Shown piece by piece: positions 35,485 to 44,415 of a DNA stretch of 64,000 nucleotides. Each line of letters starts with the position of its first letter. Position 1 is the first letter of the stretch. Source of the stretch: Bacteroidales bacterium UBA5507 (GTDB taxonomy: Bacteria; Bacteroidota; Bacteroidia; Bacteroidales; Lentimicrobiaceae); assembly GCA_002426195.1 (NCBI GenBank), contig DIOT01000013.1, positions 62,001 through 126,000 of the forward strand, given 5' to 3'. The notes below the pieces were generated by a model, which made no database searches, was not told the origin of the DNA, and saw nothing but the letters and a program-made list of their open reading frames with translations. The translations under genes and the position numbers were made by a program.

Positions 35485-35489
35485 CTTTG
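35460..35489 (+). promoter_or_regulatory. Promoter of the ricT-gldH-PBP1A operon
   Basis: TTTG (35460-35463), 18 bp, then TAACTTTG (35482-35489), an exact -7 box whose TAA is also the stop codon of the alpha/beta hydrolase gene. The start codon is about 70 bp downstream. Confidence 0.6.
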
Positions 35490-35557
35490 CATCAGCAGAT
35501 TTATAATCAATTCAATATATAGCAGTTCGTTAACGGGCTGTACCATTAAGTTCTCCC

Positions 35558-37090
35558 ATGGAAGATAATACTCAAAATACACCTCCAAATAATCCTGATA
35601 ATGAACGCAATAATAAGCGCAATCAGGACTTCAGGAACAAGAAAGGGTTCTTTAAGAAAAAAAAAGGCAAACCATTCTCCGGTGAAAGAAAGAATGGAAA
35701 TTTTGTAAAAGAAAACACAAGGCAACCAATTGAGGATTCTCCTGATGCTTCCGCAATCGAAAATGAGGAAATATCAACTGAAGATCAATCTGCAGCTTAC
35801 CTTGAATTGGAGAATGAAGACAATGAATCTTCATCTTCTGAGGCAACATCTTTTGAATACAAGGGTAGCGGCAAGTTTTTCAAAAGATCGGGATCAAAGC
35901 CGTTGTTAATATTTGATGAGAATAGCTCAGATGAATCAGAAATTCCGGAGGTTCAGGAAATCGTTGATACCGACATTAGTGAACTTCAGCAGACAAGGAA
36001 GGACATTGCAAAAGAAAATCCTTTTTTGACGAGAGGATGTTGCAAAATGGTGCAGACTGAAAAATCAACTTTCAGTCACAGTTGTAGCAAGTTAGACACC
36101 TTCGACTGGCTCAGGAGTTTTCCGCTCGGTCCGAATGTTCCTCCGTTTGACTGTATTGAAGTCAGGTTTAAAAACAGTAGAAAAGACTACTACAGAACAA
36201 CATCTGAGCATGACTTGCATGAGGGCGATATTGTTGCTGTTGAAGCCAATCCGGGGCATGACATAGGAATTGTGACACTGACAGGTGATGTTGTCAGATT
36301 GCAAATGAAAAGAAGGGGTGTTGATCCGCAAAACGAAGAACTAAAGAAAGTATACCGAAAGGCCCGACCCGGAGATATTGAAAAGTGGATTGGAGCTGTT
36401 TTGAAAGAGGATAAAGCTCTTTTCCGGACGAGGGAAATAGCTGCCAGGCTTAACCTCAAGATGAAAGTAAACGACGTAGAATATCAGGGAGATGACACTA
36501 AAGCCATATTCTATTATACTGCTGATGAAAGAGTTGACTTCAGGGAATTAATAAAAGTGCTTGCTGAAGAGTTCAGAATCAGAATAGAAATGAGGCAGAT
36601 TGGTGCACGACAGGAAGCTTCACGATTAGGAGGTATAGGATCATGCGGACGCGAATTATGTTGCTCCACATGGCTTACCAGCTTCAGTACAGTAAGTACC
36701 AATGCAGCCCGTATTCAACAGCTCTCGCTTAATCCTCAAAAACTTGCAGGACAATGCGGTAAACTTAAATGCTGTCTCAATTATGAATACTCAGCATATG
36801 CTGAAGCACTTCAGGGCTTCCCTCCTGATGACACCCTTCTTAATACTTCAAAAGGCGATGCATTCCCTCAGAAAATTGATGTATTTGCAGGCTTGATGTA
36901 CTATGCCTACAAATCCGATCCTAATAATATTCACGCTATTCCTGTTGACAAAGTAAAAGAGATAATGATTAAAAATAAAAAAGGTACATTGGTGCCCAAT
37001 CTCGAGGAATATGCCAGGAAAATAGAGAGGAAAGAGGACGAATTTGAAAGTATGATTGACGAAGATGATCTTAATCGTTTCGATAAATAG
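35558..37090 (+). CDS. ricT: PSP1-domain regulatory iron-sulfur complex subunit RicT-like
   Basis: 510 residues. The first 150 are charged and low-complexity (rich in N, K and E), a Bacteroidota-type extension. Next is NPFLTRGCCKMVQTEK with nearby Cys (RGCC, about residue 159; SHSCSKL). The PSP1 domain follows (CIEVRFKNSRKDYY, DIVAVEANPGHDIGIVTLTG). Two more cysteine motifs are GSCGRELCCSTW (about 361) and GQCGKLKCCLNYE (about 398). In Bacillus, RicT (YaaT) works with RicA and RicF as an Fe-S-bearing complex in RNA processing and phosphorelay control. Here it heads an envelope operon with gldH 17 bp downstream, a common Bacteroidota order. Confidence 0.9.
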   Translation: MEDNTQNTPPNNPDNERNNKRNQDFRNKKGFFKKKKGKPFSGERKNGNFVKENTRQPIEDSPDASAIENEEISTEDQSAAYLELENEDNESSSSEATSFEYKGSGKFFKRSGSKPLLIFDENSSDESEIPEVQEIVDTDISELQQTRKDIAKENPFLTRGCCKMVQTEKSTFSHSCSKLDTFDWLRSFPLGPNVPPFDCIEVRFKNSRKDYYRTTSEHDLHEGDIVAVEANPGHDIGIVTLTGDVVRLQMKRRGVDPQNEELKKVYRKARPGDIEKWIGAVLKEDKALFRTREIAARLNLKMKVNDVEYQGDDTKAIFYYTADERVDFRELIKVLAEEFRIRIEMRQIGARQEASRLGGIGSCGRELCCSTWLTSFSTVSTNAARIQQLSLNPQKLAGQCGKLKCCLNYEYSAYAEALQGFPPDDTLLNTSKGDAFPQKIDVFAGLMYYAYKSDPNNIHAIPVDKVKEIMIKNKKGTLVPNLEEYARKIERKEDEFESMIDEDDLNRFDK

Positions 37091-37107
37091 CATTTAAAGC
37101 CCCTGTT

Positions 37108-37596
37108 ATGCTTAGAAAATTGTCAACCAACAGTTTCTTTTACACAATTATTGCTTTTTTATCAATATTAGGCCTGTCATCATGCGACAGAGATAAGTTT
37201 TTTGATGAAAGCGTGAGCATTCCGGGCGACAAATGGTCTTCGGATAAAGAGGTAGTATTCAATGTTGATATTGAAGACACTATTTCACCTTATCGCTTCT
37301 ATATTAATGTAAGAAACAGTAATTCCTATCGTTATAGCAATATTTGGTTCTTTCTAACTACTGAATTTCCATTGGGTGGTATGTCGGTTGATACAATTGA
37401 ATGTATGCTGGCAAACAATTCGGGGGAATGGCTTGGCAGAGGGACAGGTAAATATCGCGACAACAGGATTTACATAAGAGAAAACATACGTTTTCCTCAA
37501 AAAGGGAGTTATGTATTCAGATTGAATCAGGCAATGAGGGAAGACGAGTTAACCGGAATCTCAGAAGCAGGTATTCGCCTTGAAAAACAAGAATAG
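37108..37596 (+). CDS. gldH: Gliding-motility lipoprotein GldH
   Basis: 162 residues with a lipoprotein signal (lipobox GLSSC, Cys26). The rest is one beta-rich domain with family landmarks DTISPYRFYINVRNSNSYRYSN, WFFLTTEFPLGG, DTIECMLANNSGEWLGRG and QKGSYVFRLNQAMREDEL. In Flavobacterium, GldH is needed for gliding and chitin use. It occurs widely in Bacteroidota, including non-gliding ones. The window also codes two T9SS cargo proteins, so a T9SS is likely elsewhere in the genome. It lies between ricT and PBP1A, the usual neighbours. Confidence 0.92.
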   Translation: MLRKLSTNSFFYTIIAFLSILGLSSCDRDKFFDESVSIPGDKWSSDKEVVFNVDIEDTISPYRFYINVRNSNSYRYSNIWFFLTTEFPLGGMSVDTIECMLANNSGEWLGRGTGKYRDNRIYIRENIRFPQKGSYVFRLNQAMREDELTGISEAGIRLEKQE

Positions 37597-37632
37597 TTAA
37601 GCTTCACAAATATAATTTTTACGTTTTCTGCA

Positions 37633-39987
37633 ATGGCAAAGAAAAAGCAAGCTGGTAGTTTCACAATAAAGCAGTGGATTAAAAAATTCTGGATCGTTTA
37701 CTTTTCAATACTGGGTTTTGTTATTTTGTTTTTTTTAGCATTGTCAGCGGGACTGTTGGGATTTATGCCTTCGTTTGAAGAACTTGAGAATCCAAAAAGT
37801 AATCTTGCATCGGAGGTTATTTCTGCTGACCAGGAAGTACTGGGAAAGTACTATATAGAAAACCGCTCCAACATACATTACTCTGATCTTTCACCAAATC
37901 TTGTCAATGCTATTATTTCAACTGAAGATTCACGATTCAGGAATCACTCAGGCATAGATGTCAAAGCTCTTTTCAGGGTTACTTTCGGAATTTTAACCGG
38001 TTCAAATAAAGGCGGAGGTAGCACCATCACCCAACAATTGGCAAAGAACCTGTTTCCCCGAAAGGCAAATCGTACTTTCATTGAGACTGTGTACATCAAG
38101 ATGAAAGAGTGGATCACAGCCATAAAACTTGAACGTAATTATACGAAAGAAGAGATTATTGCAATGTATTTCAACACTGTAGATTTTGGCAGCAACTCCT
38201 TTGGTATAAAATCAGCAGCCAAGACATACTATAATAAATTGCCATCTGAATTAACTGTTGAGGAATCCGCAATGCTCGTTGGGATGCTTAAGGCTCCCAC
38301 CTGGTTTAGTCCTGTGAGGAACCCCGAGAGAGCAATGAAGCGAAGGGAAGTTGTTCTTAATCAGATGAGAAAGCATGATCATCTGACTGAAGAAGAGTAC
38401 GACTCTCTTAGAGTACTATCTCTAAACATGTCACATTTTCGTTTGCAGGACCATGCTTCGGGTGAAGCCACCTATTTCAGGGAATATCTGAGAATGATTA
38501 TGAATGCAAAGGAGCCCAAAAAGAGGAACTATGTCGACATGACGGTGTATAGTCACGATTCTTTGCAGTGGGAAACAAATCCTTTGTATGGTTGGGTTGA
38601 AAAGAATCCAAAGCCGGATGGAACTAAATATAATCTCTATAAAGATGGTCTGAAAATTTACACAACCTTAAACTCTAAGATGCAGATTTATGCCGAACAA
38701 GCGGTGTCAGAACATATGGGTAAAGATTTACAGCCTGCTTTTTTCAAACACTGGAAAGGACGTGAAGGAGCTCCCTTTGATTTCCCAAAAGATATTGTGA
38801 AGGAAGAAGCCAATAAACTGCTTACTGCCAGCATGAAGAGGAGCGACAGGTACATCAGGCTCAGGAATGCCGGCGCAAGTGAGGATTCAATTAAAAGATC
38901 CTTTAACACTAAAGTACAGATGAAGATCTTTACCTGGCAAGGTGAAAGAGATACAATAATGAGTCCAATGGATTCCATTCTTTATTGTAAGTTCTTTCTG
39001 CAAGCCGGGCTGATGTCGGTTGAACCACAAACCGGGTTTGTAAGAGCATATGTTGGAGGAATAAACTACAAGCATTTTCAGTATGACCATGTAATGCAGG
39101 CAAAAAGGCAGGTTGGTTCCACCTTCAAGCCATTTGTATACACTTTAGCGATGCAGGAAGGAGATTTCTCACCTTGTACAAAAATTGCCAATATCCAGTA
39201 TAGCATTGACTTACCAGATGGTTCAAAATGGGAACCCCGGAATTCAAGTGATTACAAAGAAGGTCAGATGGTTACCCTAAAAGAAGCATTGGCTAACTCG
39301 ATAAACTGGATATCTGCTTTTCTTATTAAGAGATATTCACCTATGGCAGTGGCATCTATGGCTAGAAAGATGGGTGTAACAAGCAGGATTGATCCTGTGC
39401 CGGCAATTGCTCTTGGAACTCCCGATCTGACTCTATATGAAATGACCGGGGCTATGAATTCATACGCGGCCAAGGGTGTGTATATTGAACCGATGTTTGT
39501 TACCCGTATAGAAGACAAAAATGGTAATGTACTCAGCAGATTCATGCCACGACAGCAGGAAGCAATGAGCGAGGAGACCGCATATCTTATGCTTCAATTG
39601 ATGAAAGGTGTTGTTGAAAGTGGAACGGGAGTCAGACTTCGGTATAAATATGGTTTGAGTTATCCTATAGCAGGCAAGACAGGAACATCTCAAAGTCATT
39701 CGGATGGTTGGTTCATGGGAATTACACCGGAACTTGTTACAGGAGTATGGGTTGGCGGTGAAGACCGTAGTATCAGATTCAGGAATATTTCTCTGGGACA
39801 GGGAGCCAATATGGCATTACCAATCTGGGGGCTTTACATGAAAAAGATATATGAAGACAAGGAGCTGAATATTTCTACAAGTGATTTTGAAGCTCCCCTG
39901 CTTCCACTGTCGGTAGAGATAGATTGCGGTAAGTATGAAGCACAGCAGAAGAAGAATGTCAGAGGCTACGATATTGGGGATTTCTGA
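37633..39987 (+). CDS. Class A penicillin-binding protein (PBP1A-like)
   Basis: 784 residues, bifunctional in peptidoglycan synthesis. One membrane helix lies at about residues 20-45. The GT51 glycosyltransferase domain has the catalytic EDSRFRNHSGID and the conserved GGSTITQQLAKNLFPRK. The transpeptidase domain has the SxxK motif with Ser496 and Lys499 (GSTFKPF), SxN in NSINWIS and KTGTS near residue 685. It polymerises lipid II and cross-links peptides in the periplasm. It follows gldH by 36 bp and ends the operon. Confidence 0.96.
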   Translation: MAKKKQAGSFTIKQWIKKFWIVYFSILGFVILFFLALSAGLLGFMPSFEELENPKSNLASEVISADQEVLGKYYIENRSNIHYSDLSPNLVNAIISTEDSRFRNHSGIDVKALFRVTFGILTGSNKGGGSTITQQLAKNLFPRKANRTFIETVYIKMKEWITAIKLERNYTKEEIIAMYFNTVDFGSNSFGIKSAAKTYYNKLPSELTVEESAMLVGMLKAPTWFSPVRNPERAMKRREVVLNQMRKHDHLTEEEYDSLRVLSLNMSHFRLQDHASGEATYFREYLRMIMNAKEPKKRNYVDMTVYSHDSLQWETNPLYGWVEKNPKPDGTKYNLYKDGLKIYTTLNSKMQIYAEQAVSEHMGKDLQPAFFKHWKGREGAPFDFPKDIVKEEANKLLTASMKRSDRYIRLRNAGASEDSIKRSFNTKVQMKIFTWQGERDTIMSPMDSILYCKFFLQAGLMSVEPQTGFVRAYVGGINYKHFQYDHVMQAKRQVGSTFKPFVYTLAMQEGDFSPCTKIANIQYSIDLPDGSKWEPRNSSDYKEGQMVTLKEALANSINWISAFLIKRYSPMAVASMARKMGVTSRIDPVPAIALGTPDLTLYEMTGAMNSYAAKGVYIEPMFVTRIEDKNGNVLSRFMPRQQEAMSEETAYLMLQLMKGVVESGTGVRLRYKYGLSYPIAGKTGTSQSHSDGWFMGITPELVTGVWVGGEDRSIRFRNISLGQGANMALPIWGLYMKKIYEDKELNISTSDFEAPLLPLSVEIDCGKYEAQQKKNVRGYDIGDF

Positions 39988-40015
39988 GAGATTTTTAATC
40001 TCTGGTGAACTACAA

Positions 40016-41323
40016 TCACTTAGCCATCTTTCGTTTTACCTGCCATTCTGCATCAAGAGTAAGCATTGAATCGACACTTATATTTCTGTCTTTGGCCTTC
40101 TGCTCTATTGATTTCATCCAATTCTTATCAGTGCGTATATAAGTGATTAGTTCCTTTACTTTTTTGCTGAATGAATTGTCAGATGATTTACCATTCTTTA
40201 TCAGGTCATAAGTGTTTTCAATGAACCCCCACCCCAATCCGGGTAATGTAGCTTCTGTACTGATTATGATAAATATTTCATGATTATTGATCTCTTCACT
40301 AAGATCTATTTCTGAAACATCAAGGGGTTTGGTGTAACTATCGGGATAAATCTGACGATTATAGAACCAGAAATGTTGATCGGAGAATGCTCTTGCAGGG
40401 ATTCCCTCATTGAACATACCCCAGTAAAAACTATCAGAAATTACGATTACTGATGGCTTTGTGTCTCCCTCGTTAGAAATGATTTTGTATTGCGGATAAG
40501 CCAACTCTTCCTTTTTTGGAGGAAATAACAGATTCATGCCATCTGCAATATCATAATCACTTTTTTTAGCTTCTGACACCTCAACATCATTCCAAACAAT
40601 ATCTGCAACTTTAATATTTCTCTCCTTTTCCAGATAACTGAATAATGAATCAACTACCAGACACATTCCGTAATGACTCCAGTGTATGCCATGTTTAGGA
40701 TATAACGGATAAGGGGAACTCTCTTTATTTAATTTGAAATAAGTGTTGAAATCAATATGGTTTATTCCTTTTTCTTTGGCAAGGGTGAGGTATTTATCAA
40801 AATTGGTAACCCGATTTTCTTCTGCTTTCCAGTCATCAGGGAAATACTCAGGATAGAATGTCCCTTTCCCCGCTGCAAAAACCAATAATAGAGATTTGTT
40901 GTTCCTTTCAAGATAATCCTGAATCTCTTTCAGTTTGGCCATTCTGTTTTCTATACTGTCGTACCCAATATAATCCTGACCGGTATATGCTTTAAGATAG
41001 TTCTTTTCGAACAAATAGTTATCTTTCCCAATGATCACATTATTAGCTTTTGCCTTATTAAAAAAGGTGTAGGCAAGTTGATTATTAAGGCGCACAAAAA
41101 AGTTGCGCAAGCCGAAATTATCATTCAGATATTTTTCTTCACCGCTCTGATATTCACCCGAAAACCATCTATTGAAAGAGAAATACGATTCCTCTACCTT
41201 TTGAACGGCACCTTTAAGAGGCGTTTCTTCAAAAAAATGAAATTTTTTCTGTAGAAGCGGAACCATTAGAATAAGAATAATGGTAACAGCAACAGCTTTA
41301 AGTATTGTGTGGCTCCCTTTCAT
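40016..41323 (-). CDS. AlgJ/AlgX-like SGNH-fold acetyl-transfer partner with C-terminal tail
   Basis: 435 residues. One N-terminal membrane helix (ILKAVAVTIILILMVPLL) anchors an extracytoplasmic domain. It resembles the AlgX/AlgJ/DltD-like SGNH fold: FGLRNFFVRLNNQLAYTFFN, KDNYLFEKNYL, HGIHWSHYGM (His211, His214) and ISDSFYWGM with candidate nucleophile Ser298. Such proteins accept acyl groups from a membrane MBOAT and pass them to a polysaccharide. The MBOAT gene lies 2 bp upstream. Residues 396-435 (IRTDKNWMKS... SVDSMLTLDAEW) form a tail shared with two membrane proteins of the facing operon. Acceptor unknown. Confidence 0.85.
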   Translation of the reverse strand: MKGSHTILKAVAVTIILILMVPLLQKKFHFFEETPLKGAVQKVEESYFSFNRWFSGEYQSGEEKYLNDNFGLRNFFVRLNNQLAYTFFNKAKANNVIIGKDNYLFEKNYLKAYTGQDYIGYDSIENRMAKLKEIQDYLERNNKSLLLVFAAGKGTFYPEYFPDDWKAEENRVTNFDKYLTLAKEKGINHIDFNTYFKLNKESSPYPLYPKHGIHWSHYGMCLVVDSLFSYLEKERNIKVADIVWNDVEVSEAKKSDYDIADGMNLLFPPKKEELAYPQYKIISNEGDTKPSVIVISDSFYWGMFNEGIPARAFSDQHFWFYNRQIYPDSYTKPLDVSEIDLSEEINNHEIFIIISTEATLPGLGWGFIENTYDLIKNGKSSDNSFSKKVKELITYIRTDKNWMKSIEQKAKDRNISVDSMLTLDAEWQVKRKMAK

Positions 41324-41325
41324 TA

Positions 41326-42747
41326 CTAAAATCTGAAATAAATAAACGGATTAAAACCAAAGGCCGTAATTGAACTCACCGACAGAATCAAAAGTATAAC
41401 TGAAAAACCTGCTATTGCAATGTGCTTTCGCGAAGAATACAAGCCGAAATAGACCTGGTCTTGTATTTGCTTGCCTTTTTTTGAATAAGCAAAAAATGCG
41501 AAAATAAAAGCTATTGCAAGGAATGTATAGAATTCAATATCGAAGCTCAGAGTTTTTGTAAAGTCGAAGGCAAACATACGTTTTATGAAAATGAATGCCT
41601 GTGACAGATCCTCGATTCTGAAAAACACCCATCCAATTATAACTAAAACGAATGTTATTACGGTGCTGATAAATTTGCCTGCCCTTGCATACAATTTCAA
41701 TAAGAAAGCCCTTTCCAGCACCAGGAATATCCCATGATATGCGCCCCAAAAAATGAAATTCCAGGAAGCTCCGTGCCATAAACCTGAAGCAAGGAACACT
41801 AACCAGAGATTAAAGTACAATCTGGTCTGTGAAACCCTGTTACCACCGAGTGGGATATAGAGGTAATTTTTCATCCATGCGCCCAATGTCATGTGCCAGC
41901 GTCTCCAGAATTCCGTTATGCTTTGAGATATGTATGGATTATTGAAGTTTTCAGGAAACCTGAATCCTATCATTTTTCCAATACCTATAGCCATATCAGA
42001 ATATCCTGAGAAATCGAAATAAATCTGAAAAGTATAAGCAAGTATTCCTATCCAGGCTGTAGCAGTATCAAGATCCGAAAAGCTCAATGCAAATACAGTA
42101 TCGGCATGCAGCCCCATTTGATTGGCTATCAGAACCTTTTTGGCCAGTCCTATAATGAATCGGTAAAATCCGATAAGGAAATTATCGAGCGTTTCGTTTT
42201 GCGACCGGTCGCTGATCTGATCGGCCAGGTCATGATATCGGATAATTGGTCCGGCAATCAGTTTGGGGAACAAGACAATATAAAGCTGATAATCCCAGAA
42301 ATTTTTAAGAGGCGCATGTACCCGACGGTACACATCAACAACATATGTTATCGTTTCAAAGGTATAAAACGAAATCCCAATAGGTAAAACAAGCTTAGTC
42401 CATTGAACATTTGTTGCACCAAAAACCGATAAAACAGCGTTAAAGTTCTCGATGAAAAAATTCGAATACTTGAAGTAGAATAAGAGACCCAGGTTCACTG
42501 AAACTGATAGTGTGAGCATCAATCTTCGGTGAAGTTGGTTTTTGGTCATTGACATCCATTTAACCAGATGAAAATCAAGGAATGTTGTCCCTAATATCAC
42601 AAAAATGAATTTCGGTGCGCCCCAACTATAAAAGAAAATACTGAAGGCAAGTATTACCAGGTTTTTATATTTCTTATCGATCAGGTGATAAGTAATTAAA
42701 AAGGCAGGCAAAAAATAGAGCAGAAAAACAATGCTACTGAATACCAT
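41326..42747 (-). CDS. MBOAT family membrane-bound O-acyltransferase (AlgI-like)
   Basis: About 473 residues from the ATG at 42747 (MVFSSIVFLLYFLPAF, the classical start of this family); a longer start at 42765 would lie almost on the predicted transcription start. About eleven membrane segments are seen. Family motifs are LPIGISFYTFETITYVVDVYR, FPKLIAGPIIRY, QIYFDFSGYSDMAIGIG, EFWRRWHMTLG and SGLWHGASWNF, whose His is the catalytic histidine. It moves acyl groups, usually acetyl, from a cytoplasmic donor through the membrane. It is tightly linked to the AlgJ-like gene (2-bp gap), so the pair probably O-acetylates a surface glycan. Confidence 0.94.
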   Translation of the reverse strand: MVFSSIVFLLYFLPAFLITYHLIDKKYKNLVILAFSIFFYSWGAPKFIFVILGTTFLDFHLVKWMSMTKNQLHRRLMLTLSVSVNLGLLFYFKYSNFFIENFNAVLSVFGATNVQWTKLVLPIGISFYTFETITYVVDVYRRVHAPLKNFWDYQLYIVLFPKLIAGPIIRYHDLADQISDRSQNETLDNFLIGFYRFIIGLAKKVLIANQMGLHADTVFALSFSDLDTATAWIGILAYTFQIYFDFSGYSDMAIGIGKMIGFRFPENFNNPYISQSITEFWRRWHMTLGAWMKNYLYIPLGGNRVSQTRLYFNLWLVFLASGLWHGASWNFIFWGAYHGIFLVLERAFLLKLYARAGKFISTVITFVLVIIGWVFFRIEDLSQAFIFIKRMFAFDFTKTLSFDIEFYTFLAIAFIFAFFAYSKKGKQIQDQVYFGLYSSRKHIAIAGFSVILLILSVSSITAFGFNPFIYFRF

Positions 42748-42775
42748 GTATATTGAATAGATCAAATATTTTGCC

Positions 42776-42783
42776 CAAAATTA
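42776..42783 (-). promoter_or_regulatory. -7 box for the MBOAT/AlgJ-like operon
   Basis: The minus strand reads TAATTTTG, an exact TAnnTTTG match, 29 bp upstream of the 42747 start codon. It favours that start over 42765. Confidence 0.5.
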
Positions 42784-42840
42784 TTAAAAATTCGTTTCCT
42801 TTGTAATTACTGAACTCAAACCTGAACAACTTGCATTAAT

Positions 42841-42848
42841 TACATTTG
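42841..42848 (+). promoter_or_regulatory. -7 box for the GT-C/methyltransferase-GT2 operon
   Basis: TACATTTG matches TAnnTTTG exactly, 16 bp before the ATG at 42865. It faces the minus-strand -7 box of the MBOAT operon about 58 bp away. Confidence 0.55.
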
Positions 42849-42864
42849 CATCAAGAGCCCGCTT

Positions 42865-44415
42865 ATGAAAAATCTATCCTGTTTAACTATCATTTTTTGT
42901 TTGATAATAATTTTAGAGATTCATGGAATCAAAGGTTTTTACAAATCAGATGATAGAATTATCGAGAGTGATGTGCGCCATTACTATGCATGGATTCCTT
43001 CGATATTAGTTTACAAAGACATTTCACTCAGCTTTTTGGATATTAATCCCGATAAGAATAAAGATCACTTTATTACAGTTGACAGAACCCCCGATGGGAA
43101 GTTATACTTTAAGACAACGATGGGAGTTGCTCTGCTGCAGTTACCTTTCATACTTCCTGTTCATTACTTCCTTGAATTGACCGGCAATGAAGCTGATGGA
43201 TTCTCTATGCCATATAGAATTGCACTGATAATTGGCAGCCTTTTCTATTATTTTATGGGATTATTTATCATAAGGTTCCTTGTTGTAAAAAGGATGAAAC
43301 TCAGTGACAAGATTTCTGCTTTGACGATTCTGTTAATTGGACTGGGGACTAATATTGTGATATATGTAGCGAGAGAACCGGCATTAAGTCATGTCTACAG
43401 CTTTTTTACAATTGGATTGTTCCTTTTGATTACAGATAAGTTCTATAGAAATCCAAAATGGATTAACGGTGCTTTAATGGGTATTGTCTTCGGAATAATT
43501 ACTCTGATCAGACCAATTAATTTAATAGTTGGACTCATTCCGGTTTTATGGGGAGTAACTAATTATTCAGATATAAAAGGACGGGTACTTTTATTTTGGA
43601 AAAAACCCGGTGTTTTATTAATGATAATTCTGGGCTTTATAGTAATCTGGACTCCTCAGTTAATGTATAATCTTTATCTGTACGGGAACCTGACATTTCA
43701 TGGATATGGAACAGGTGATGAAAGATTCTTCTTTAGCAACCCTCAAATTATAAATAATCTTTTCAGTTACAGGAAAGGATGGTTCTTATATACACCGGCT
43801 ATGGTACTGGCAGTTTTAGGATTTATTTCATTATATCGTAACTTTAGATCAATGTTCTGGTCTATACTGGCAATACTTGTGATTTTGATTTACATAAACT
43901 CAAGTTGGTATTCATGGTGGTTTGGTGGAAGTTATGGTCAAAGGGCATACATTGATATTTACGCTTTACTTGCACTCCCTATTGCAGCTTTATTAAATTA
44001 TGGGTTTTCAAAAGGTTTGAAACTTAAAATTCCTATATTGATAATCGTATTCCTGCTTGTTTTTCACAATATGTTTCAGGTAGCACAATATATGAACGGA
44101 GCTATACATTATATGTCTATGACTAAAGCTGCGTATTGGGATTCTTTTGGTAAATTATATCCATCGAACAAATTCAAGGCATATATAGAAGATCCTGACT
44201 ATGAGCTTGCAAAAAAAGGTATTTATCCTAAACCCAAAAAAAAGATAGAAACAAGACAAGAATGGATTGAATTTCTTGAAACTGATATCCGGACAAATGA
44301 GAAAGCAATGAAATTCTTTTCCGATAAAGCTAAAGAAGCAAATCTTCCATTAGATACTGTTATTAAGCAAGATGTGATATACATTTATGAGACCAGTTAT
44401 GCCAATCAGGAGTAA
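42865..44415 (+). CDS. Polytopic GT-C-like glycosyltransferase (family 39-like) with C-terminal tail
   Basis: 516 residues with about eleven membrane segments. The first external loop contains the acidic pattern ESDVRHYYAWIPSIL, placed where GT39/GT83-type enzymes carry their catalytic Asp. It further has LYFKTTMGVALLQLPFIL and NSSWYSWWFGGSYGQRAYIDIY. GT-C enzymes take sugars from polyprenyl-phosphate donors outside the membrane. Residues 475-516 (IRTNEKAMKF... LDTVIKQD) are a hydrophilic tail shared with the next protein and with the AlgJ-like protein. The next gene overlaps its end by 29 bp. Acceptor and sugar unknown. Confidence 0.75.
   Translation: MKNLSCLTIIFCLIIILEIHGIKGFYKSDDRIIESDVRHYYAWIPSILVYKDISLSFLDINPDKNKDHFITVDRTPDGKLYFKTTMGVALLQLPFILPVHYFLELTGNEADGFSMPYRIALIIGSLFYYFMGLFIIRFLVVKRMKLSDKISALTILLIGLGTNIVIYVAREPALSHVYSFFTIGLFLLITDKFYRNPKWINGALMGIVFGIITLIRPINLIVGLIPVLWGVTNYSDIKGRVLLFWKKPGVLLMIILGFIVIWTPQLMYNLYLYGNLTFHGYGTGDERFFFSNPQIINNLFSYRKGWFLYTPAMVLAVLGFISLYRNFRSMFWSILAILVILIYINSSWYSWWFGGSYGQRAYIDIYALLALPIAALLNYGFSKGLKLKIPILIIVFLLVFHNMFQVAQYMNGAIHYMSMTKAAYWDSFGKLYPSNKFKAYIEDPDYELAKKGIYPKPKKKIETRQEWIEFLETDIRTNEKAMKFFSDKAKEANLPLDTVIKQDVIYIYETSYANQE

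Noticed and set aside
39987..40003. Hairpin AGAGATT-TTT-AATCTCT between PBP1A and the AlgJ-like gene
   Set aside because: The stem is only 7 bp and AT-rich, the loop is 3 nt and there is no T-run after it on either strand, so it is not called a terminator.
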